A stretch of DNA of 64,000 nucleotides from Nostoc sp. TCL26-01 (GTDB lineage: Bacteria > Cyanobacteriota > Cyanobacteriia > Cyanobacteriales > Nostocaceae): positions 1,284,804-1,348,803 of the forward strand of contig NZ_CP040297.1 of assembly GCF_013393945.1 (NCBI RefSeq). Reading direction: 5' to 3'. Position 1 is the stretch's first letter; every line of letters begins with the position of its first letter. The notes under the pieces are model-generated. The model saw only the letters and a program-made list of their open reading frames with translations. It was not told the DNA's origin and searched no databases. Made by a program: the position numbers and the translations under genes. Positions 27,901 through 36,943 of this stretch are shown here, one piece after another.

Positions 27901-28369
27901 TGATATTGCTGTCAATGTGATTGAGTCAGCCACCGTAGACCAACCAGATGCTTATCATGTGGTATTTGAAGCCGATAAAAACGATCATAAATCCTTACAA
28001 AAATTCCATTACTTGCGCGATGGTTCACCCCAACCCGGAACAGGCTTAATTAGCAACCCTTTACCCTCCTTCCCCCAAACCGGTCAGCACACCTTTTATA
28101 TCTACCAAACCGATAACGACACTAACAGCAAAAAATGGATACGTATCGGCGCACTCCCCAGGCCAGATGTCAGTACAGATTACCCCTGTCAATATCACGT
28201 CACCCTTGACAACAAAGGCATTTTACGCATACACGCCGGCGATGTTCCCTACTGGACATCCACAAACAGAGAATGTCTCCAACAACCAGGATGCGTCTAC
28301 CGCACTGAATTAGACTTGCAACCCAACGAAGTTGACAAAGAACGCGACCCCTTTTGTGGAATTCATTAA
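24977..28369 (+). CDS. Large Hsp70/actin-fold ATPase (cluster gene 2)
   Basis: 1130 residues. A novel N-terminal domain (1-128) and Pro/Lys linker lead to the ATPase: phosphate-1 GWFALDFGTSNSTVTLFD (about 161-178), phosphate-2 LVLDIGGGTTDLALIEL (about 485-501) and a weak adenosine motif WLILSGKTCNLDLVQ (about 738-752). About 130 helical residues with no Hsp70 counterpart are inserted just after phosphate-1. The substrate-binding domain of DnaK is absent; instead about 300 residues of beta-rich sequence follow (FHYLRDGSPQPGTGLISNPL, YHVTLDNKGILRIHAGD). The domain layout excludes DnaK itself and resembles SrfB-like proteins. It sits between the dynamin-like gene and the 364-residue gene on the same strand. 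Confidence 0.8.
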   Translation: MPVKIQLAPRFQVRVNDKKYLELPTIQLIGYGNDVPHIARITCTVKGAPSELALKIEKAYRQFASDTPKISQIGQLEQYPCKLEQPLTQAINCNLQVIVEYFDSDYSGNPLLSARKKIAAYCHLWSLPMNPTTPKEPTNHPLQVQSYNEKKSDEKPRFPGWFALDFGTSNSTVTLFDPIEVPIAEVLPREQELRLRDRLSQWLNSPGAIALPEVQESEWEKFIADISKSLEIEPSRLKEVFENDNKERFLEAIRQIELCLGNSDKFRYAVSRKLYQIYHEVFRVPTLESQNLIPVVLDIDRRDTEIPSELEVAKLTDLELRMGREARDNRKKAIAQGTSSSLKEIISRFHHSPKRYFGQERKFSVILDGREETINVNELVQAAWSHLIDLTEDYRQRARRRFSEGDFLTAVVTYPTVAPPVVRKEVKKLVEELGIDDVQTAYDEAVSVAIFFLWREFGGNLNIGIESFKTRCRQEQNKWSQNVLVLDIGGGTTDLALIELTLEDKTPSFGNHEDRGLGGRYYKLTPKLLGSSGHLQLGGELITLRVYRLLKVAIADTLLTAITMGNLESDKLEDLISSELNERFIEQGKFKTGSLLKCLDKENPEGDAAYKDALDTAEKVIPTRWQQAPQRLQTFYTLWDYAEAAKLKLGQKSLTDNSPLTFTLAEPQIAELLTQSAIKFQVKELDSISVTLDSQQFERAAATAIKEAIGIAKGLMESRLRTESNNIDSWNTHKVDWLILSGKTCNLDLVQNHIYQEFSKSPYFVWNPERITFVLEYTKLATSAGACYAEKLRRLRFDPEESKGLLRKGANQLEIDVKNLFYYLPCNFKRKTQSNELLTVFKAGQELYQLAPAENVAKVRTAWQGIQLTNIIYRQDYEDGDLRLWGSFDGKNLMEKLGMDEGEFLKKIKVQFEIDQTLQLNVLLCQGNPHYLIDVAGIDVSSAISALTDTSTLFADGQLKWNIAVEGANKDLHDGDIAVNVIESATVDQPDAYHVVFEADKNDHKSLQKFHYLRDGSPQPGTGLISNPLPSFPQTGQHTFYIYQTDNDTNSKKWIRIGALPRPDVSTDYPCQYHVTLDNKGILRIHAGDVPYWTSTNRECLQQPGCVYRTELDLQPNEVDKERDPFCGIH

Positions 28370-28375
28370 ATTGTG

Positions 28376-28567
28376 AAGCAGGGGAGGCAGGGGAGGCAGG
28401 GGAAGCAGGGGAGGAAAAATCCCATGATTATATTTGCTTTCACCCATTGAAGATTTTATTTTCTGGAAGTCCCTAATTCTTTCTCCCCACTCCCTCACTC
28501 CCTCACTCCCTCACTCCCTCACTCCCTCACTCAGCACTCAGCACTCATCACTCAGCACTCATCACTC
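28376..28567. repeat. Tandem repeats between cluster genes 2 and 3
   Basis: A 9-base repeat (AGGCAGGGG, about 28379-28412), then an 8-base repeat ACTCCCTC (about 28489-28532) and ACTCAGC/ACTCATC heptamers up to 28567. They fill most of the 212-base gap and leave no obvious ribosome binding site for the next gene. Confidence 0.85.
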
Positions 28568-28581
28568 TCCACCCTCCTCTC

Positions 28582-29676
28582 ATGCAGCACTTATATCATT
28601 TACTCACAATACAAAACTCTGAACTAGCAAGGTTACTGCGGTTTAGCCTGTATGGACTGGAAACTTCCCTGAAAAAAGCTCAGTCAGAATTTCCGCAAGA
28701 CCCAGGTGCTAGAGTATGTGATGAAGTGCTGCAAGAACTGCAAAATTTACTCCAGCTAGAAGCAGCAGCAGTAGATATTACACAAACCGTGGAGGAATTG
28801 AAGTTAAATCATCTGCGATATGCTTTTGATGCTGACCCAGAACTAAATTTATATCTGGATAGTTCGCCATTACAAAGCCAAACGGATGCGGATTTATGGA
28901 ACGAAATTCACCGTAAACTATTGCGAGTTCCCGAAGATTTGGCAACGATTTGGCGACAGCGTGCTTTAGATTTAGCACAAGAAATGGGTGCAGTTGCCGA
29001 TAATGCTTATGTCTATCCACTACCTTTTATTCGGAACGAAATTATCTATCCTGGACTCAATGGTAGTATCAATGCTCAAGGATTATCTCTCTCTCAAACA
29101 GCATTTTTTCACACCAGTATTATTGATGACCAAGCTTCTGAGGAACTAAATTTGTTAGCTGGTTTCTTACTTCTATGGAGCAAATTTATAGAAATAGATC
29201 CCGATTTACATCATGCTTTAAAGAGTGTGTTTAGTTTTGATATTCTCTCTTTACATTCCAAACCAGACCAACGTAATCAATATATTGACGCTCTTATAGA
29301 TAGATTTCAGCGCACAAAAAAAGCCGAAGAAAATGCCGATACTTTACTGACTCTCCGTAATTGGATTGATGTAGATGAAGCGATAAATTCTTTAGTATTT
29401 GTACCACCCGCCGAGCGTTATTCTTGGTGGGGAAAATTGCAACAAGAATCTCGTCGGGCTTTAAAAAAAGTGGCAGATAGAGCAATTAGTGCTGGTCATG
29501 ATGTGCGGATTCGGCAATTAACAGGGATTTACGCTGATATTTGTGCTTTATCTAAAGATGACTTGCAACTCGACATGGGCGGTATTCCTGGGGAAGTATT
29601 GAGTTGCTTAAGAGTATATGCCCGAATTAATCAAGATGAAATACCAGGACGTGTTATTTTTCGTTCATCACGATAA
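28582..29676 (+). CDS. Helical protein of unknown function (cluster gene 3)
   Basis: 364 residues, not recognised. Predicted by eye to be almost wholly alpha-helical: ELARLLRFSLYGLETSLKKA, ARVCDEVLQELQNLLQLEAA, VPEDLATIWRQRALDLAQEM, then ANYLAGF-like hydrophobic helices (LNLLAGFLLLWSKFIEIDPD) and a Trp-rich segment PPAERYSWWGKLQQESRRAL. It ends with a basic tail GRVIFRSSR. It follows the dynamin-like and Hsp70-like genes on the same strand, so it is probably a third subunit or regulator of their system. The gap upstream is repeat-filled, so separate expression is possible. Confidence 0.75.
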   Translation: MQHLYHLLTIQNSELARLLRFSLYGLETSLKKAQSEFPQDPGARVCDEVLQELQNLLQLEAAAVDITQTVEELKLNHLRYAFDADPELNLYLDSSPLQSQTDADLWNEIHRKLLRVPEDLATIWRQRALDLAQEMGAVADNAYVYPLPFIRNEIIYPGLNGSINAQGLSLSQTAFFHTSIIDDQASEELNLLAGFLLLWSKFIEIDPDLHHALKSVFSFDILSLHSKPDQRNQYIDALIDRFQRTKKAEENADTLLTLRNWIDVDEAINSLVFVPPAERYSWWGKLQQESRRALKKVADRAISAGHDVRIRQLTGIYADICALSKDDLQLDMGGIPGEVLSCLRVYARINQDEIPGRVIFRSSR

Positions 29677-29767
29677 AATAATTCGTAATTCGTAATACTC
29701 GCCAAAGGCGAGAAGCAAGCTACGTAATTCGTAATTATTAGAGCCTATTTATCAAGTAAATATTCAG

Positions 29768-30026
29768 GTAGTGGCGTGTCTAAACTAAAATGTTGTATTA
29801 AAACTGTAGGTTGGGGAGCCACTCACGTGGGCGGGTTCCCCACGCCAGTCCGCACAACGGGGGGAAACCCCGCAAGCGGCTGGCTTGACTTGAGTGAAGT
29901 GGCGTTTGAGGCTTTGGGAAACCCAACATCAGATCCATACTAGGTTTTTGAGATCCATGTTGGGTTACGCTGCGCTTAACCCAACCTACGCCTAATGCAC
30001 TACTTTAGGCTTGCCACGCCACTACT
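29768..30026. mobile_element. MITE-like element with GTAGTGGCGTG terminal repeats
   Basis: The left end GTAGTGGCGTGTCTAA (29768-29783) is mirrored by GCCACGCCACTAC at the right end (30014-30026). Inside are nested palindromes: GTAGGTTGGGGAGCC with later AACCCAACCTAC, and CCCCACGCC/GGGGAAACCCCGC-type arms. No coding capacity. The rest of the 29677-30063 gap is a GTAATTC-type repeat near 29680-29738. Confidence 0.6.
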
Positions 30027-30063
30027 GGCTACTTAATTTTCAGAAATCAAATATGAGATTATC

Positions 30064-30768
30064 TTAGAGTTGCCGGACTAGTGGCTGACCATCTTTGACT
30101 TCACCGACTAAAACTATATCTGCGCAGTTGACAAAAATACCATTCTCCAAAACGCCGGGAATGTTATTTAAGGTTTTTTCCAGGTTAACTGGGTCATCAA
30201 TGGTAGCAAATCTGACATCTAAGACAAAGTTACCTTGGTCGGTGATGACTGGCCCGGCTTTTTTTACACCCATCCGCAGTTCAGGTTGACCACCGAGTTT
30301 TTTGATAGCGTTTGTGACGGGGGTAATTGCCATAGGAATCACTTCTACAGGTACAGCAAAAACTGCACCTAAGCGGTCTACCAATTTACCACTGTCCACT
30401 ACAACAATAAATTGATTGGCGAGGTAATCTACGACTTTTTCGCGGGTATGTGCTGCACCACCACCTTTAATCAGGTTTTTGTGGGGGTCAACTTCATCAG
30501 CGCCATCAATGGCAATATCAATATGGTCAACAGCATCTAATGTGGTGAGAGGAACGCCGTATTGTTTGGCTAGTACTTCTGACTGAAATGAGGTGGGAAT
30601 ACCAACAATGTCTGTCAATTCACCAGATTTTAGGCGATCGCCTAAATACTGAATCGTGTAAGCTGTAGTGGAACCTGTACCTAAGCCAACTATTGAACCT
30701 GATTTGACTAAGGCGGCGGCGGCTTTGCCTACTTCTTGCTTCATCAATGTTATGGGGTCTGCTGTCAT
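30064..30768 (-). CDS. rpiA: Ribose-5-phosphate isomerase A
   Basis: 234 residues from ATG 30768, with GGAG about nine bases upstream; the frame also opens at a TTG two codons earlier. Signatures are [39 protein letters not shown] (catalytic Asp residues) and [15 protein letters not shown] (Glu). The enzyme interconverts ribose-5-phosphate and ribulose-5-phosphate in the Calvin and pentose phosphate cycles, essential for a phototroph. A long STRR array lies upstream. Confidence 0.96.
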   Translation of the reverse strand: MTADPITLMKQEVGKAAAALVKSGSIVGLGTGSTTAYTIQYLGDRLKSGELTDIVGIPTSFQSEVLAKQYGVPLTTLDAVDHIDIAIDGADEVDPHKNLIKGGGAAHTREKVVDYLANQFIVVVDSGKLVDRLGAVFAVPVEVIPMAITPVTNAIKKLGGQPELRMGVKKAGPVITDQGNFVLDVRFATIDDPVNLEKTLNNIPGVLENGIFVNCADIVLVGEVKDGQPLVRQL

Positions 30769-30830
30769 TCCCAAAGCTCCTGAAATATTGACGCACTATC
30801 ACAGCAGAATATACTACAAATTGGTGATGG

Positions 30831-31007
30831 GTCATTGGTCAATAGTCAATAGTCAATAGTCAATAGTCAATAGTCAATAGTCATTAGTCATTAGTCATTA
30901 GTCTTATACTCAGCACTCCCTCACTCCCCAAATCAGTTATCAGTTATCAGTTACCAGTTAATAAACGTTCACTGTTCACTGTTTACTGTTCACTGTTCAC
31001 TGTTTAC
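30831..31007. repeat. STRR arrays upstream of rpiA
   Basis: First GTCAATA/GTCATTA heptamers (about 30831-30903), then ATCAGTT units (about 30934-30960) and TTCACTG/TTTACTG units (about 30968-31007). Three different heptamer families stand next to each other between rpiA and the hybrid kinase gene. Confidence 0.9.
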
Positions 31008-31051
31008 ACCCCTCACTCCCCTACTCATCACTCAGCACTCAGCACTCCCCA

Positions 31052-34000
31052 TTACCGATATAGCCAAACTCGTAGTAGTGAGAGTAGTTGTTCTGTATCT
31101 ACTGGTTTGGTGATGTAGTCGGATGCGCCGGCTTCGATACATTTTTCGCGATCGCCTGGCATGGCTTTAGCTGTGAGTGCAATTATAGGTAATGTGCGGA
31201 ATTGTGGTTGTTGACGGATTTGTCGGGTAGTTTCGTAACCATTCATTTCTGGCATCATCACATCCATTAATATGGCATTAATATCAGGATGAGTTTGCAA
31301 CATTTCTATGCCTGCTTTGCCATTTTCGGCAAATAAAACTTGCATTTGATAGCTTTCTAACAAGCTGGTAAGGGCAAAGATATTTCGCAGGTCGTCATCA
31401 ACAATTAAAATTTTCTGGTGCGCTAGTATGGGATCGGTTTGGTGGAGTTGCTCTAGTATTTGCCGTTGCGGTTGGGGCAAATTTGCCTGTACTCGGTGTA
31501 AAAATAGAGCAGTTTCATCTAGTAATCTTTCTGGCGATCGCACATTTTTAATGATAATTGTCTCGGCTAATCCCCGCAATATAGTTTCTTCTTGGCGGCT
31601 GATTTCTTTGCCTGTATAAATAATAATTGGCAATTTCACTAGCCTTGGTTCTTGCTTGATTTGCTCAATTAATTCCACACCACTCATGTCAGGTAAGCCG
31701 AGATCCAAAACAATACAATCAAAATGTTGCGATCGCAATATCTCTAATGCGGCAGTTCCTGTACCGACTGCTGTACTTTGGACATCGCCATTCCCGATGA
31801 GTTCAATAATGCTTTGAGCTTGTAGAGGCTCATCTTCGATAATTAAAAGTCGTTTGACTTTGCGGTCAATAAAGCCTTTAATATTTGTGAGGGTTTGGTT
31901 AATGATTTCTGGTGATAGGGGTTTTTGTAAGTAAGCGATCGCTCCTAGTTGTAAGGCTCGTTTTTCTCGGTCATCAATAGAAATAATGTGGACGGGAATA
32001 TGTCTAGTTTGGGGTTCGTGCTTGAGTCGGTCTAGTACTGTCCAACCATCCATATCTGGGAGATGAATATCTAGGGTAATGGCATCTGGTTGATGTTTTT
32101 GTGCTAAAGCTAAACCTTGTTTACTAGATGTAGCTACGATGACTTTAAAACCTTTTTGTCGTGCCATATCTTGTAAAATGCGGGCAAATTTCTCATCATC
32201 ATCAATAATTAGTAAGGTACAATCCTCTGGTTGAATCCCTTCTCGATCATCAGTGATTGTCTGAGATGCCGCAATGAGTGGTAAACTTTCTGAGGGGATA
32301 GGCGATCGCTGGTATCGAGATAAACTCAATGGCTGACTTATGCTTGATTCATTTCCCGCATAAGTTGGCGGTAGGTAAAGTGTAAAAGTACTGCCTTTTT
32401 CTAGTTGGCTAACTAATGCCAGTCTACCGCCTAACATCTTAGCTAGTTCTCGGCTAATTGATAAACCTAAGCCTGTTCCACCATATCTGCGGCTAATTGT
32501 TCCATCTACTTGCTGAAAGGCTTCAAAAATAATTTGTTGTTTGTCATTGGGGATACCAATTCCTGTATCACTTACAGCAAAAGTAATCATCTGTTGAGGG
32601 GAATTAGCTTCAGCTACTGCAATTTTTAAACTTACCCCACCTTGTTCAGTAAACTTAAAAGCGTTAGCTAAGAGATTTTTTAAAATTTGCTGTAAGCGTT
32701 GGCGATCGCTCAATATAGTTGATGGTAAGTTATGTTCTAACTCAACATTAAAATTGAGTCCTTTATTTTGAGCAACTTCTCGGAAACTCTGTTCCAAATA
32801 CTTACACAATTCAGCTAGATTGATTGGTTCTAATTCTATAGATAGATTTCCCGATTCGATTTTCGCTAGGTCAAGAATATCATTAATTAATTCTAAAAGT
32901 TCAGTTCCCGCCGAGTAGATTGTCTGGCTGTATTCTACCTGTTTGCTAGTTAAATTACCTGCCGGATTATCTGCCATTAGTTTGGCTAGAATTAACAGAC
33001 TATTTAGTGGTGTTCGTAGTTCATGGGACATATTCGCCAGAAATTCTGATTTGTATTTAGAAGATAAGGATAATTGTGCTGCTTTTTCTTCTAAAGATTG
33101 TCGTGCTTGTTCAATCTCCTGATTTTTATGAGCAACTTCCTGATTTTGGGCTGCTAATAGTTCGGCTTTTTCTTCTAGTTCTTCATTGAGTTGTTGTAAC
33201 TCTTCGTTTGATTGCTGTAATTCTTGTTGTTGTTGTGTTAAAAGCAATTGTGATTTTTCTAATTTTTGAGTTTGCTGTTCTAAAAGCTGATTACTATCTC
33301 TGAGTTCTGTTGCTAAAACTAGGGATTCATCTAACAGTTTTTGAGTTTTTGTATTGGCAGCAATATTATTTAAAAATACACCTAACATTTCACAAAATTG
33401 CTCAAGAAATGTCAGATGCAATTCATTAAATCGATACAAAGAAGCAACTTCTAATACGGCTGTCACTTCTGTTTCAAAGATGATTGGTAAGACAATTATG
33501 TTGATGGGTAAAGCTGATCCTAAACCAGAACTAATGCGGATGTAATCACTAGGAACTTCAGTTAATAAAATTCTTTGTTTTTCTAAAGCACATTGTCCGA
33601 CTAATCCTTCACCCAATCTGAACCGATTTGCTAAATGTCGGCGCTCGTGATAAGCATAGCTACTTACCAGCTTCAATATACACTCATCATCAGTTTTATC
33701 CATGAGATAAAATACACTTTGCTGTGCTTCTACCAATGGTGTGAGTTTTGATAAAACTAAGCTAGATAAATTTTCAATCTGGCGTTGTCCTTGCAATATT
33801 TGCGTAAATTCAGCCAAATTAGACTTGAGCCAATTTTGCTCCTCATTTTTTTGGGTTGTGACTCGCAGGTTAACTACCATTTGGTTAAAAATACGAGTTA
33901 GCACACCAATTTCATCTAGGCGATCGCTTTTTGGTAAACTGACAGATAAATCCCCATCAGACATTTTCTCGGCGGCACGAGAAATATTTCTCAGTGGTGT

Positions 34001-34633
34001 AGAAATATGTCGAGATAACAAGAAACCAATGACAACAAGAGTAAACGCAACTATAGGAATACTATAAGTAATACTGCCAAGAGTACTGTTAGTAGCTGCT
34101 CGTGCGATCGCCGTTCGTTGTTCTAACAATCTCAATTCTTCAGCATTCATTTGCTGGTTGATATTCTCAATTTGCATCATCACTGCTCTACCACGATCTG
34201 TGAGGATAGATTGTTGAGCAGCCTCAAAACCTTGAGATTGACGCAAATCAATCACAGTTTGCATAATGGCAATTCTCTCATTAATCAGTAGCTGTAACTG
34301 ATTGAGAAATCGCTGCTGTTTAGGATTATCTATAGTCAGACTTTGCAGTTCTTTAACTTTTATATTTACTGCTTGAGTAGCTACTTGATAAGGTTCTAAA
34401 TAACGCTGTTCCCCAGTAATAATGTATCCCCGTTGTCCAGTTTCTGCTTTCGCCAATTGAGCATTGAGATTTTCTAATTGACTGAGTACTTGATATGTAT
34501 GTTTTTCTTTATGAGAAGCGGCAATTAGTTCCTGAGTACTTTTGTGAGCTATCAAACTGATCGCACTCAAAATTACTAGACTTAAAGCAAAGCCAGCTCC
34601 TATTTTAGAGCCAATTTTTAAGCGGTTCAACAT
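31052..34633 (-). CDS. Hybrid sensor histidine kinase with three receiver domains
   Basis: 1193 residues. A membrane helix at about 10-28 (GAGFALSLVILSAISLIAH) and a CHASE3-like extracytoplasmic helical region (30-180, containing ETGQRGYIITGEQRYLEPY) lead to a second helix (about 185-206) and HAMP. A GAF domain (about 270-410) and a Gln/Glu-rich coiled coil (420-520) precede HisKA (FLANMSHELRTPLNSLL, phospho-His) and HATPase_c (VSDTGIGIPNDKQQ, YGGTGLGLSISRELAKMLGG). Three receivers follow with Asp in AITLDIHLPDMDGWT, CIVLDLGLPDMSGVE and AILMDVMMPEMNGYE. A phosphorelay hub; the signal is unknown. Confidence 0.93.
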   Translation of the reverse strand: MLNRLKIGSKIGAGFALSLVILSAISLIAHKSTQELIAASHKEKHTYQVLSQLENLNAQLAKAETGQRGYIITGEQRYLEPYQVATQAVNIKVKELQSLTIDNPKQQRFLNQLQLLINERIAIMQTVIDLRQSQGFEAAQQSILTDRGRAVMMQIENINQQMNAEELRLLEQRTAIARAATNSTLGSITYSIPIVAFTLVVIGFLLSRHISTPLRNISRAAEKMSDGDLSVSLPKSDRLDEIGVLTRIFNQMVVNLRVTTQKNEEQNWLKSNLAEFTQILQGQRQIENLSSLVLSKLTPLVEAQQSVFYLMDKTDDECILKLVSSYAYHERRHLANRFRLGEGLVGQCALEKQRILLTEVPSDYIRISSGLGSALPINIIVLPIIFETEVTAVLEVASLYRFNELHLTFLEQFCEMLGVFLNNIAANTKTQKLLDESLVLATELRDSNQLLEQQTQKLEKSQLLLTQQQQELQQSNEELQQLNEELEEKAELLAAQNQEVAHKNQEIEQARQSLEEKAAQLSLSSKYKSEFLANMSHELRTPLNSLLILAKLMADNPAGNLTSKQVEYSQTIYSAGTELLELINDILDLAKIESGNLSIELEPINLAELCKYLEQSFREVAQNKGLNFNVELEHNLPSTILSDRQRLQQILKNLLANAFKFTEQGGVSLKIAVAEANSPQQMITFAVSDTGIGIPNDKQQIIFEAFQQVDGTISRRYGGTGLGLSISRELAKMLGGRLALVSQLEKGSTFTLYLPPTYAGNESSISQPLSLSRYQRSPIPSESLPLIAASQTITDDREGIQPEDCTLLIIDDDEKFARILQDMARQKGFKVIVATSSKQGLALAQKHQPDAITLDIHLPDMDGWTVLDRLKHEPQTRHIPVHIISIDDREKRALQLGAIAYLQKPLSPEIINQTLTNIKGFIDRKVKRLLIIEDEPLQAQSIIELIGNGDVQSTAVGTGTAALEILRSQHFDCIVLDLGLPDMSGVELIEQIKQEPRLVKLPIIIYTGKEISRQEETILRGLAETIIIKNVRSPERLLDETALFLHRVQANLPQPQRQILEQLHQTDPILAHQKILIVDDDLRNIFALTSLLESYQMQVLFAENGKAGIEMLQTHPDINAILMDVMMPEMNGYETTRQIRQQPQFRTLPIIALTAKAMPGDREKCIEAGASDYITKPVDTEQLLSLLRVWLYR

Positions 34634-35199
34634 TATTATTTCTGGTGTTTTATTTACCCAATCTGGCTAAAATATATATTTACTACATGATGCTATTTTT
34701 ATTTAAAAAGCATATTGATATTTATCAATAATTACGCATAGACACTAATTCTCCGACTTTTCTGTCCACAATCAACAGTCCAAAAAATTGATTTTAACTA
34801 TTGATTTTTGACTACCTTTCAGAAGGTTTTCTTAGTAGGGTGCATAAGTCGTATGGATATAGCAATTCTATCTGATTTGTCAGCATCTTGAAGTCTCATA
34901 TCCCCAACTTGTTAAAAATCTTGGGAAATATTTTTCCCTGAATAATTTAGCCTTGCTCTAGCAATTACTAACTTTATAATAAATTTTCCTAGAGCATCAG
35001 AAATAAAAACTATGAATATAAAGTACTAAATTACACTACATCTATATAAATATTTATATTTAATAGTGCCTAAAAATACAAAAAATATTATAACGAAACG
35101 GCACTTTTACACAAACCATGCGTCAAAGTTGACTGTATTAGACTATTTTGCAGATATTTTGGCAAATTCATACCTAAGTACAAAATTTTGAGGTAATTA
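34634..35199. other. 566-bp AT-rich divergent intergenic region
   Basis: Separates the hybrid kinase (minus) from the first CAP-domain gene (plus). It contains a short inverted repeat of the AATCAAxAGTC type near 34765-34815 and otherwise only AT-rich sequence suitable for two promoters. No gene or RNA recognised. Confidence 0.5.
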
Positions 35200-35904
35200 A
35201 TGCGTCACCACAATTTTTATGTGTTTGCTCTTAGTACTTTAGTAACTATTTTTTCTTATAATCTACTACAAATTACTGATGGAATAGCACAATCGACTCC
35301 CATTATAGCTCAAGCCCCTAATCCGACTTTGTTAGCAAAAGCTAGCTATCTCTCACCTTTAGAACAACAGGTAGTGGAAGAAATGAACAAAGTGCGGCAG
35401 AATCCTCAAGCCTATATCCCTATCATCGAAAATTATCGAAAACGCTTTCAGGGAAACCGAGTCAAACTTTCTGCTAATACTTATTTGATTACCCAAGAAG
35501 GTGTAAAACCGGTAGATGAAGCGATCGCTTTTCTCAAGCGCACTCGTCCTGTGGGAGCATTGAGAACATCCAAAGGAATGTCTTTAGGTGCTAGAGATCA
35601 TGTCAAAGACCAAGGAGTAAAAGGTACAACAGGTCATAATGGTAGCGATGGTAGCAACCCCTTCACTCGCATCAATCGTTATGGTAAATGGCAAACCACA
35701 GCTGGGGAAAATATCAGCTACGGCCCCAATACCGCCCAAGATATTGTTATGCAATTGATTATTGACGACGGTGTACCCTCACGCGGTCATAGAACAACCA
35801 TCTTTAACGGTGCTTTTAAAGTCGCTGGTGTCGCTTACGGTTCTCACAAAGTTTACAGAACTATTTGCGTAATTAACTATGCTGGCGGGTATATAGAGAA
35901 ATAG
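35200..35904 (+). CDS. CAP-domain (SCP/PR1-like) secreted protein, copy 1
   Basis: 234 residues with an N-terminal signal peptide ([18 protein letters not shown], mature region after about residue 30). The CAP fold covers about 55-230: [40 protein letters not shown] (first His), [19 protein letters not shown] (Glu) and [20 protein letters not shown] (second His). These make the conserved cleft of CAP proteins; bacterial members are secreted, with unclear function. Spaced 139 bases from its paralogue at 36044. Confidence 0.9.
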   Translation: MRHHNFYVFALSTLVTIFSYNLLQITDGIAQSTPIIAQAPNPTLLAKASYLSPLEQQVVEEMNKVRQNPQAYIPIIENYRKRFQGNRVKLSANTYLITQEGVKPVDEAIAFLKRTRPVGALRTSKGMSLGARDHVKDQGVKGTTGHNGSDGSNPFTRINRYGKWQTTAGENISYGPNTAQDIVMQLIIDDGVPSRGHRTTIFNGAFKVAGVAYGSHKVYRTICVINYAGGYIEK

Positions 35905-35960
35905 GGGTGTAGAGGTGTAAGGGTGTAGGGGTGTAGGGAAGAATAATTTATTACTCTCCA

Positions 35961-36003
35961 CTCAGCACGGGCTAAACGCCCCGCTTCCGCTAACAGCACT
36001 CAG
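35961..36003. repeat. Dispersed repeat, copy 2 (inverse of 21728-21770)
   Basis: CTCAGCACGGGCTAAACGCC through CTAACAGCACTCAGC is the reverse complement of the block at 21728-21770 apart from a few substitutions. It is embedded in GGTGTAG-type and CACTCAGC-type tandem repeats (35905-36040) between the two CAP genes. Confidence 0.75.
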
Positions 36004-36043
36004 CACTCAGCACTCATCACTCATCACTCCCCCACTCCGAAAA

Positions 36044-36616
36044 ATGGTAGATGAATACACACTCTCACTGCTAGAACAACAAGTAGTAGAAGAGATGAAC
36101 CAAGTACGTACCAACCCTCAAAGTTACTTACCGATTTTGGCAAGTTACCACCAACGCTTTCAGGGTAACAAAGTGAAATTGGCTGATTATGTTTATTTGC
36201 AAACTCAAGAAGGGGTAAAAGCTGTAGATGAGGCGATCGCTTTTCTCAAATCAGCTCGTTCTGTGGGAAGATTGAGTATATCTCTCGGTATGTCTTTGGC
36301 AGCACGAGATCACGTTAAAGACCAAGGAATATCAGGTGCTACAGGTCATGATGGCAGTGATGGTAGTGATCCCTTTACCCGACTGAACCGTTACGGCAAC
36401 TGGTTACTTACAGCTGGGGAAAACATTAGCTACGGTTCCAGTACTGCCCAAGATATCATCATGCAGTTAATCATTGATGATGGAGTCAAAAATCGCGGTC
36501 ATCGCACCAACATTTTTAACCCCGCTTTTAAAGTCACAGGAGTAGCATTCGGTATTCACAAGACATACAGACAAATATGTGTGATCACCTACGCTGGCGA
36601 TTATACAGATAATTGA
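36044..36616 (+). CDS. CAP-domain protein, copy 2 without signal peptide
   Basis: 190 residues, closely related to copy 1 over the whole CAP domain ([60 protein letters not shown]), with the cleft His, Glu and His kept. It starts directly at the domain ([20 protein letters not shown]); the roughly 50 N-terminal residues of copy 1, including the signal peptide, have no counterpart. Sequence upstream is tandem repeat, so the export signal appears lost or replaced. Either cytoplasmic or nonfunctional. Confidence 0.85.
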   Translation: MVDEYTLSLLEQQVVEEMNQVRTNPQSYLPILASYHQRFQGNKVKLADYVYLQTQEGVKAVDEAIAFLKSARSVGRLSISLGMSLAARDHVKDQGISGATGHDGSDGSDPFTRLNRYGNWLLTAGENISYGSSTAQDIIMQLIIDDGVKNRGHRTNIFNPAFKVTGVAFGIHKTYRQICVITYAGDYTDN

Positions 36617-36621
36617 GTCCG

Positions 36622-36936
36622 CTAGGGTACATTAGTAAACGGTCTAATCAGAATTTGATTATACATATCCGCATTTTCTGCTAATGCTTGACGTAAATCA
36701 TATTCTATTTGCAAATTCAACCAAAACTGAGCGCTGTTACCAAAATAGCGGGATAGACGCAAGGCCGTATCTGCCGTAATTGTGCGTTTTCCAGATAAGA
36801 TTTCACTAATCCGTGTCTGAGATACACCTATATCTTTACTCAATCGATAGGGAGTAATATTTAATGGCTCTAAAAATTCTAGTTGCAGAATTTCGCCTGG
36901 ATGAATGTTTGATAAACGGTTATCGTCCATAATCAT
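36622..36936 (-). CDS. higA: HigA-type antitoxin (XRE-family helix-turn-helix)
   Basis: 104 residues. The family opening LSNIHPGEILQLEFLEPLNI is followed by a helix-turn-helix (PYRLSKDIGVSQTRISEILS, about 32-51) and SARYFGNSAQFWLNLQIEYD-like sequence (actual: LSRYFGNSAQFWLNLQIEYD), all typical of HigA antitoxins. It lies seven bases downstream of the toxin gene; toxin-first order is the hallmark of higBA. It should bind and neutralise HigB and repress the operon through upstream repeats. Confidence 0.92.
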   Translation of the reverse strand: MIMDDNRLSNIHPGEILQLEFLEPLNITPYRLSKDIGVSQTRISEILSGKRTITADTALRLSRYFGNSAQFWLNLQIEYDLRQALAENADMYNQILIRPFTNVP

Positions 36937-36943
36937 TTTTCAA

